A model generated the notes under the pieces. That model saw only the letters and a program-made list of their open reading frames with translations. It did not search any database and was not told where the DNA came from. A stretch of 64,000 bases of DNA, taken from Labia minor. Taxonomy: Eukaryota; Arthropoda; Insecta; Dermaptera; Spongiphoridae. The DNA lies in NCBI GenBank assembly GCA_963082975.1, contig OY720350.1, forward strand, positions 7,149,488 to 7,213,487. Direction: 5' to 3'. The translations under genes were made by a program, and so were the position numbers. Position 1 is the first letter of the stretch; the number at the start of each line of letters is the position of its first letter. Positions 56,143-64,000 of this stretch are shown here, piece by piece.

Positions 56143-59100
56143 TTAATTATCTTCTTCAAGTATTAGTGGTGGGGAAAATTCACTGTGTTTGATTCCAAAG
56201 TAAAATGCAGGGCCTCTTCCTAATCCTTTAGGCAGGTAAGCAGCTGGTCCAGGATTGGGTTGGTTTCTTCTTAATGATGATTTAGCACCCATCGAATAGA
56301 GCGGCAATCTCTCTTTATATGCATTCAGTTTAGGAACACTGTAAGCAGCTGGACCCGGACTTGAAAATCCTTTCTGATATTTGGCAGCCGTTCCCCTAAG
56401 GAAAAAAATATGGGAGTAATAAATTTTTATCTTTAATTAATAATAAGAATATTAATTAATTTTGAAATTTTAAATAATATAATTCATGATTATCAAGTAA
56501 TATATTATTATATTCATTAATTAAGTTGAAAAGTATAAACAAATATTTCATTTAAAAATCTGATGATATTATATAATACTTTTAAAATAAATAAATTGAA
56601 AATAGTGTTTTGTACTCTTTCACTTGAATATGATTAAAGTTATATTGGAGATAGATTTCTAATGTTGGTTGTTAGGAATCTTAAATCAATGTTCTAATCA
56701 GCCTATGTGTGATGATGACAGTAAACTATTAACGACATTTAATGTTGTAATTATTCATTTTCAGACATACCTATATATGATAATAATGTATATTGTTTAT
56801 ATGAAAGTGATGTCACTGTGCAAATATCAATATTAACATTACTTCCAATTAATAAGAAAATTTTAAAAAAAAATATTTTTTATTGAATTATAGAAGAAAT
56901 CAGTTATTAAATAATATATTAAGGATTTACTTTACTATTTTTGCATCAACTTAACCCAATCCAGATATTGGAGGTGTGATCAAAAAGTAAGGGGACTTTG
57001 TTGACAGTTTCAGCTATATAATATTGTTTGTTTTTTTGTGAAATGCATAAACGTTAGAAATGTTTCGCATGTCTGGAGATTTTCTCATATCGAAAAAAAA
57101 GATCAAAGAATTTGCATCCAATTTTATGTAAAAATAGAATTAAAGGGTTCACAAAATTTGTTGGCAGTGAAATACGGTAAGCACAGACCATCTATAAGAC
57201 TAGTAAACTCTATTGTCTTTGTTGAAACAAAGTTTTTGGCGCCACCATGCGAGTGTAGGCAGTAACTAATTGAAAAAAAAATCGGGCTTGTGTGTGTGTG
57301 TGTTTTTGCCTGATTTTTGCATGCAGAGTTATCGGTTATACGCCTGCAGCGCCTCTTAGCGGTGCCACATAGAGACATAATATTAAAAAAAAATGGTTTC
57401 ACCGATTTCTAAGGAGTTGGGGGGCCCTGATAACAATAATATTGACAATAAACAATAGTTTGATATAAAAATTTCAATTATAATAATTTTTGAGTTGTGA
57501 CGGTATTCTTCCAAACCGACGATATATGCAATGAGTGGGAAATAATTATATACATTGCAAGAAAAGCAAGAGAAAAGTTTATTATATTTATTGCTTAAAT
57601 TTAAAAGGCAAACAAATAATCTAAATTATTATCGGTTATGCGCCTTCAGCGCCTCTTGGCGGTGCCACATAGAGACATCATATTAAAATAAAATGGTTTC
57701 ACCGATTTCTAAGGAGTTGGGGGGCCCTGACGGTAAGTCTACTTTTTGTAAAAAATATTAAGTGATAAAAGCTCTTCCAAGAAGACCGATCGACATGATA
57801 TTAATAACGAAACTGGCTCTGTCAAGGTTTTTCTCGCTAATTTCTTCGATTATCATGGCGTAGTTCATCAGGAGTTCTTACCACGTACCAAAGACTTATT
57901 TTCTTGTAGTTATGCGTCGTTTGTGGGAAGTAATACGAAAAAACATCCAGAATTGTGGGGAAAAACAATTATTTCCATTACTTGCTTCTGAGTAATTTTT
58001 CTTTTTTGTCAAAAACAATACCACAATTATATCTCAGCCATTTGACCCTCTACGACTATATAACCTATAGTATTATATCTGAGGCATCTTAATTTTTATT
58101 CACACCTCGTATTTTATATTCTATCTAACACTGTAGCTCTACAGAACTCGAAAGTTCTTAGCCGCAGCAACCACAAGTGTCCCTATCCTGAGCCACAACC
58201 ATACAATCCTTACCCTCTCCTATCTCTCCCACGTCACTTCCTACATTCTCCACCCACCACTTCATTGGTCTTCCGAACGGACGATTCCCAATCGGTCTTC
58301 CACCAATATATTTTTGTTTAATATGTATTTTATAAATTGAAAAAATCTGAGTGGAATGTACTCCTTTTTAGTTATATAATTAAAATATTAATAAAAAATA
58401 AAGGGTATAAGTTATATTATTCTAATTCATTCAGATGTAAACATTTAAAAATTTGTATTATGAATCGTTATTCAAATTTAATAAATAAAATCTGATTTAG
58501 AGTATCTTATATTAATAGATTTATTTATTTTTTCCTTTTTTTCTGTTAAATAATAAAATATTCAACATTTATTGAATAAAAAATCAAAGCTTATTTTGAA
58601 GTATAAATTATAAAGAAGCATAAGGGAAGAAGACCCAATAGAGAATTAATCTTAAACTGTTGAAAAATGTATAATGTTGATTGATTGGTTGGTTGTTGGA
58701 AAGAAAATAATTGACTTTTTTGTTTGTTTAGTTAATATATATACTTACATTGTGTAACAGGGGAGAGCTTCTTTATCGACAGTTTTGCATCCGATTGTGG
58801 TTGGTACTCTGTATGCATTGGGTGCAGGGGTTACCATCGCTTTGCCCATTTGTGACCGTTGACCAAGCGAATATTGTGGTGCTCGTTGATGAGCCAAATT
58901 ATAATCAGGCAAATAGGCGGCTGGTCCTGGATTGGGTGCGCCTTCTAAAAAATAAATTTAAATATACAATATTAATTACACAAATAATTGTTTTTTTTTA
59001 AATAAATAAATAATCTTCTAATTAAAACTTAAAGAAATTTAAGAAATTAATTTCATTAAAATTTATACAAAATTCCATTTTTTTTTTTAATTTTTAAACT

Positions 59101-62100
59101 ATTTCCTTTTCGAGTCAAATATACACAATAAATATATTTAAGACATTTGAAAAAAAACAAACAAATATACATAGAAACAATTCAAGTATTCTAATTAGAA
59201 CAAATATCTTATTGTATTATACGGTATAACAGAGGTTCCCAAACTTTTTCGGTATACGGCTCCCATAATACATCGGATTTTTTCCGCGGCTCCCTTAATT
59301 AGGGTGACCATATTTCGAAAACACCAAACCGGGACAAGCGGTTGAAAAAAATTTGAAAAAAGTACGAAATGTTCAAAAGCTTGAGTCCAAAAAAACGATT
59401 GAGCTTTTTCTTTTTAGAACCAAAAAATTTCAAGTATTAGGAAATTTTTTCGCGGCTCACAGTTTGGGAATCTCTGCTGTATAATATATGTGTAGATGAA
59501 TATAACAATAATTTTTATATCCTCAATTATATTCAAATAAATATGTATTTGTAAAATTTTAATTTATCATTTTTATTTTAAATAATAACTATGGTATTTT
59601 TTTTTTAAAAATAATTTATAAAATCAATTACTTACTTAGAGAATGTAATACGATTCCCATTGAATAAGATGGTATTCCATTTTTTCCAAAACGAGTTAAA
59701 TTTCGATCTATAAAATATGCTGGACCTGCTCCTACTGTTCCTACTTTGCCTCTTAACCGGGATCCCATCGTATAAGCGGGATATCTTCTCTTTGTAAGTC
59801 CATGTTTAGGGAAACCAACCAATGGTGGAAGCATATAAGCTCCTGGTCCAGGGCCTTAAAATAAATAAAAATGTTTTCATTAATGTACGGAAAAGTAAAA
59901 AAAAAAAAAAAGTGAAATTATAAAAAAATTTAATTCAAAATTCCAACATAATTAAATATCATTATTTTTAAAGTATGTATGTATATTATATAAAAATAGA
60001 AACCATAATTTGTGTGAATATATCAGTAAAAAAAAAAAACTTTCAAATATGATTTAATTTATTAGCGTTTATTAATTTAAGAGTGATTGATTGATTGATT
60101 GAGTGAGTGAGTGAGTGAGTAAGTGATATGATTTATAAAAAATTACTCGATTTATTCATTCATTTATTCATGAACGTTTTTTTTTCCACCTGAGACTTTT
60201 ATAGATAAAATTTTAAATATAATCAATGAATTTCATATTAAACAAATACTTCTCTAAAAATTCGATATTTTTCTTTTTAAATGTTAATAATAATTTAAAT
60301 AAGTTTAAGCAATTTGTAGATTTGGTATACTAAATCATTTCAGTAGGTGGGTATATCAGTAAAAATTAAAAAATGAATAATTTAAACGTTTGTACTCTTG
60401 TATGTATGTTTACAAAATTTCGGATAGAATATAGATTTGATATTTTGCCTCTGGCTTCGAGAATACTCTTGTTATTATGATATAATACATTTCTTTTTTT
60501 TCTTTTTTTTTACAGAATTACATACATAATGTGGTTAAACCCACCTGCGGCTAAAGTTATTTGTTCACTAAATATTGCTAATAAATTATTTCCTGTTTGT
60601 TTACTGTTTGTTAAACCACCCTTCTTCGACATTGTCTATCAACGGGAAAGCGAAAAATCCCAATATTTATTTTTGGTTTAATGTTAATTATGTATTGGAA
60701 TGTTGATTTTTTATAATAAATAAGTTTTTTTTTTGTTTTTGTATGCGATTGAAAAGAAGCTGTGAATTTTTTAATTCATAAATTGGATATTAAAAAATGC
60801 ATTAAGAATTCTAGATATTAATTTCAATACAGTCAATTAAATTTATAGAATAAATGAATAATAAATAAGTTTCAAATATAATATAGTATTCATTTCTAAT
60901 TTGAAAATTAAATTTTTAATTAAACAAAAAAAACAAACAATTCTTTGAGTTTAATTTAAAAGGCGCCATTGAGTGTGTGGGTAGCGAACCTGCCTCACAT
61001 TCACATGGCCCCGTGTTCAAGTCCCGGGCCTGGCAAGGGAATTTTCCTAGCTGGGGTATATGGGACGGAGTCAACCCAGCCTCCGGGAACGACATTGGGG
61101 AAAAAAGCAACTTGATAGCGCCTCCGATCAAGAAAATCAAGGTAAAGGTTGAGAAGACCCGTTCTACTGATCATAGGACACCTCATTGATAGGCGTTGTC
61201 CTTGCGTACGACGTACAAAAGTAAGAGGTTTTTTTGTGTTTATAAATTATTTAAAATTTAATATAATTTTGATTTTTTATTTTACATTAAGGTATAGATC
61301 TATAAAAATTTGAATTTATAATTAATATGCACACTTTGAGATTCAATAATCCAATATGGACTTAAGTATGATATATATATATATATATATATATATATTT
61401 CTATGAATCATATGAACATATATGTCAGACTAAATTCGTATTAAGATGTGACAGCTTAATTGGAAAGTCATTTCAAAATGAAAATTAATATTTTAAAGTC
61501 ATTCTATGTGATTCTATGGATATAATTGTTTAAATTTGGAAAGAATAATCCAACTATCACACATAAAAGGAAGTCTAACAAAAAAAAGCTAGCATAGAGC
61601 TAATAGGTTAGTATAAGTTAGTATTAAGTGATTTGATTGTTTAATCTCTAATAAATTAAAATTATACTACACAATTCTCAAGTTTAAAATTAATTGCTTC
61701 GGTTTATGTAAAATAATAAATAATATACTCAGACATTAATTTGTATTACTCTTAACTACTTTAAAGATTGTACAAATTAGAATAATTTAGCCTAGTTTAC
61801 ACGGGCTTAGTACTTGTCATTAGTTCAGGGGTGGGCAAATACTTTTAAGCGCGGGCCAAAATGAAATTTTCAAAATGTCTTCAAACACTAATAAAAACAA
61901 TTTATCTTTTTTTTTAAGAGACATATTGAACGAAAAATCAAAATAAGAGCCAACTTTTTCAACAGCGTTCAAAAAGCCCGCACTTAAAAGTATTTGCCTA
62001 CCCCTGAACTAATGACAAGTACTAAGCCCGTGTAAACTAGGCTTAAGAGAAACTAATGTGTGAATTAGTGAAATTCCAAAAGAATATAAAACACATGTTC

Positions 62101-62170
62101 ATCTGTGAATTGATGAATAATTATTACCTCTGTCTCTGAGAATGGCTTTTTTAAAATCATTTTCGGCCAT
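56143..62170 (-). CDS. SHIPPO-repeat sperm-tail protein (ODF3/CIMAP family)
   Basis: Axonemal proteins of this family associate with ciliary and sperm-tail microtubules and outer dense fibres. Minus-strand exons are a first exon at either 60545-60632 or 62128-62170, then 59636-59854, 58749-58944 and 56143-56395. Both first exons end in phase 1, so both fit, giving 251 or 236 residues. Pro-Gly-Pro-x-x-Tyr (SHIPPO) motifs recur: GPGPGAYMLPP, GAGPAYFI, NPGPAAYLPDYN, TPAPNAYRVP, SPGPAAYSVPK and NPGPAAYLPKG. The linking YTMG/YSMG phrases are also typical. There is no membrane segment. Length matches the roughly 250 residues of ODF3. Introns carry a mariner, a hAT MITE, a SINE and a foldback. Confidence 0.9.
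56968..58113 (+). mobile_element. Decayed mariner element, interrupted
   Basis: The left end is GGAGGTGTGATCAAAAAGTA and the right end is CACACCTCG followed by TA. The N-terminal piece (RICIQFYVKIELKGSQNLL) lies near 57080-57160. The C-terminal catalytic half appears at 57815-58060 as FFDYHGVVHQEFLPR, KKHPELWGKT and a stretch corresponding to KNNTTIISQP. Frameshifts and stops are present. The centre (about 57250-57750) is replaced by unrelated repeated sequence. It lies in the last intron of the SHIPPO gene. Confidence 0.82.
57331..57730. repeat. Two 100-bp direct repeats 300 bp apart
   Basis: 57331-57430 and 57631-57730 share ATCGGTTATACGCC with a few differences, GGTGCCACATAGAGACAT and end in AGTTGGGGGGCCCTGA. 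They lie inside the mariner at 56968. They could be termini of an unknown element of about 400 bp, or a partial tandem duplication. Confidence 0.75.
59230..59476. mobile_element. hAT MITE with an inner hAT-like end
   Basis: The ends CAGAGGTTCCCAAACTTT and AGTTTGGGAATCTCTG are inverted repeats. The flanks CGGTATAA (59222-59229) and CTGTATAA (59477-59484) match at 7 of 8 bases. Internally AGGGTGACCATATTTCG resembles the end of another hAT family, so the element may be a mosaic. It lies in an intron of the SHIPPO gene. Confidence 0.78.
60545..60632 (-). CDS. Alternative first exon A of the SHIPPO gene
   Basis: ATG at 60632-60630 (minus strand), then MSKKGGLTNSKQTGNN and on to a GCAG|GTGGGT donor, ending in phase 1. 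It encodes 29 residues before the shared exon, and splicing forms the AAGPGPGAY junction. It is separate from exon B at 62128-62170. Joining B to A would shift the frame and stop early, so the two are alternatives. Confidence 0.65.
60962..61236 (+). mobile_element. tRNA-derived SINE, third copy
   Basis: The GGCGCC head, B box (GTTCAAGTCCCGGGCC), body and GAGGTTTTTTT tail are all present. Flanks share about ATTTAAAA, a short target duplication. It lies between the two alternative first exons of the SHIPPO gene. Confidence 0.85.
61788..62045. mobile_element. Foldback element with about 70-bp inverted arms
   Basis: Left arm 61788-61856 and right arm 61976-62045 are near-perfect inverted copies. 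The outer part reads GCCTAGTTTACACGGGCTTA and is flanked by TTA, the target of PIF/Harbinger elements. The inner part reads CAGGGGTGGGCAAATACTTT, a typical hAT end. The loop is about 120 bp and non-coding. It lies just downstream (minus strand) of first exon B of the SHIPPO gene. Confidence 0.8.
62128..62170 (-). CDS. Alternative first exon B of the SHIPPO gene
   Basis: ATG at 62170-62168 (minus strand), encoding MAENDFKKAILRDR and a phase-1 donor GAG|GTAATA. It joins the shared exon at 59854 in frame to give RDRGPGPGAY. Its promoter would be separate from that of exon A, about 1.5 kb away. Confidence 0.65.
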
Positions 62171-62699
62171 TTTTTACTAAAATTTAATTAATTGCCTTTA
62201 TTCCGAATTGTCAAAATTTAAGCCACTTTCGCTTAGCAACGGATTCATTAATTCTAATCAGGATTGATATATTTATTGTTTGCGTTCATGGTTGTAGAAC
62301 CAATTATTTCATTGGCTTTATCTTGATTTGAATAGAATCATGATGAAATTAAATAATTATATGAAAAACTATAAAATTTAACATATTCTTTGGTTTGTCT
62401 AAAAAAGAAAATAAATAAATATATAAAATAAAAATAAAAAAATAAACAACAGTTTATTTTAGTAATGGAGAGAAATTTTAATAAACATTGAACAAAACAA
62501 AAATATTTTGTAATTAAATCACATGTATTGTCACTATGACAACAGACAGAAAATTGGAAAAAGAAAAATTATTCATATTCTTTTATTTTGATTTGCTGAT
62601 TTATAGAGTGTTAATAAAACAGAAACAATATGGTTATAGTTATGAATTTATTTCTTTTAAATACTTATTCTGCAACTTTTTTTTTTGGAAATTTTATTT
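62171..62699. other. Upstream of the SHIPPO gene, AT-rich
   Basis: Probably the promoter region of first exon B. A 65-codon plus-strand frame at 62536-62733 looks like chance in A/T-rich sequence. Confidence 0.35.
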
Positions 62700-63030
62700 T
62701 CAAGTTGTTTTAAATATTGTATCGGACAGATGACGCCCTGCATTAGCAATGCACGGATTTGCTGCTTGATTCTTAAACCTTGACAGACTCTTTCCAACAT
62801 AGCAACCGGTATGTTGGCCACTACTTGACGAATATTGTTTTTAAGTTCAGCAAGGATCCTTGGACTAGATCGGAAAATCGGGCGAACACGTTAGTCATTG
62901 AATATCACTTCTCAAAGGGATCAATCGCCCAGGAAAATGTTTTCAAGAAATTCTCATTGCAGGAACCGTGGCCCCATCCTGCTGGCACCAGATATCGCTT
63001 AAATCTCTTTCAATAAGTTTTAGGAGAAAA
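62700..63030 (-). mobile_element. DDE transposase remnant (Tc1/mariner-like), minus strand
   Basis: Minus-strand pieces read WCQQDGAT (the catalytic-core phrase usually W-QQDGA-AH), RSPDFP, then VVANIPVAMLERV and CIANAGRHLSD near the C-terminus. Stops and frameshifts interrupt it. Plus-strand frames here are shadows of it. No ends could be placed, although CAGTGGACCTCGTG at 63161 looks like an end of a pogo-type element next to it. Confidence 0.7.
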
Positions 63031-63549
63031 AGTTTTGAAACGCTGTTGCCTTTTCTAAAGACTAACGGTTAAAAACTTCCCGAAGATACCCTCGAGGCCA
63101 AGCCACGCCTAATGATGGCCAATTAAAATTAGCGTTGTTAAGTTGCCCTATCCTGTATATACAGTGGACCTCGTGTTCGTTTCGAAATGAATTAAACTCG
63201 AAACCCGAAATGCTCGTCAATCGAATCAAGTTTTCCGTTAATTAATTCGTTCCGGACTTACTATGAACAACAAATTCTATTCAATAATAAACAATAATAT
63301 TCATTAATGCTTATAATAACGTCCATATATATTTATAAAAAAAAAACAACTTATTAAGACAAATGTTTATTCATCGAATTAATTTTACTTTTCTCGGTGA
63401 TATTGGTTAACAGCCTTTCTCTTAAAGAAATTAGTAATTGGTATCTGAATCTGAATTTGACGACTTTTGAAGTAAGGGAATGAAATGAGTCATTTTAATA
63501 TTGTTCAATAAATAAATAGCACTAATATATAGCTGCTGCTTATCAGGAT

Positions 63550-63698
63550 GTTTTTTTTTACTTTCCCGCATACTTCGTATAAGGGAAGTATTGGAATCGT
63601 CAAAAATTTCGACTTCGAGATTTCGATAGATCTTGACGTTTTAGACCTCCCTGAGTCGAAAAATACCATTTTTCGAATTATGTCTGTGTGTGTGTATG

Positions 63699-63729
<31 letters not shown>

Positions 63730-64000
63730 TGTCTGTAAGCAAATTTACTCAAAAACTAATCAAGCTAGGTCTTCGAAATTTGGTACACCGATATTATTCA
63801 CAGTTTGTAGATTTCTATCAAAATTTCGTCAAAATCGGTTAACCGGAAGTGGTACTTTACCTACACTGGTTGCGTTTACCTTTCAAGTAAAGTACCAGTT
63901 TGCTTCGAGATATTTGCTTCATATTTTGTATATAGATTTAAAAATATGAAAAAAATTGAGATACCAAATTTCATCATGATCTGACTACCGGAAGTGACAT
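63550..64000 (+). repeat. Hairpin-ended repeat, related to family H, cut by the window edge
   Basis: It starts TACTTTCCC and returns GGGAAGTA at 63581-63588, a terminal hairpin. Then come a GTAT microsatellite (63684-63727), AATTTACTCAAAAACTAATC and CTTCGAAATTTGGTACAC, in the same order as in family H, though sequence identity is low. Confidence 0.6.

Noticed and set aside
62780-63016. Plus-strand 78-codon frame
   Set aside because: It is antisense to a transposase remnant whose minus-strand motifs are recognisable.

Overview
The window is insect nuclear DNA. It is very AT-rich, its genes have short exons in long introns, and it carries a seven-transmembrane odorant receptor gene, a family known only from insects. 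I could not settle the order. Mobile DNA is plentiful: hAT and piggyBac miniature elements, several mariner lineages, a tRNA-derived SINE, a LINE tail and one young LTR element.

Layout. (1) 1-6.5 kb is AT-rich and repeat-bearing, with a good candidate for the minor-spliceosome U11 snRNA at 5764-5889. (2) 6.6-25.6 kb on the plus strand is the LMO7/LIMCH1-type LIM protein gene smallish (smash), at least 17 coding exons plus a 45-base cassette. All exon phases agree and the frame ends in a LIM domain and a PDZ-ligand tail; the first exon(s) were not found. Its introns hold candidate alternative last exons, one encoding a membrane anchor. (3) 26-39 kb holds MITEs, one arm of a 1.6-kb inverted repeat, weak candidate exons and a young non-autonomous LTR element with a gag-like frame. 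(4) EMC3, an ER membrane insertase subunit, is an intronless plus-strand gene at 39017-39793, with a tandem duplication just upstream and the second inverted-repeat arm downstream. (5) 44.0-46.7 kb is a six-exon CIMIP2 (FAM166/UPF0605) ciliary microtubule protein gene. (6) 49.1-53.7 kb is a seven-exon odorant receptor gene. (7) 56.1-62.2 kb on the minus strand is a SHIPPO-repeat (ODF3/CIMAP) sperm-tail gene with two alternative first exons. (8) The right edge holds transposase remnants and part of a hairpin-ended repeat.

The genes are not an operon-like unit. The only functional theme is that CIMIP2 and the SHIPPO gene, both axonemal microtubule proteins, lie within about 10 kb and are separated only by the receptor gene. 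I found no wholly new biological system. The best leads are the U11 gene, the alternative ends of smash, and the LTR element sitting inside a possible host exon. Splice sites were read by eye, and no homology search or expression data were available.
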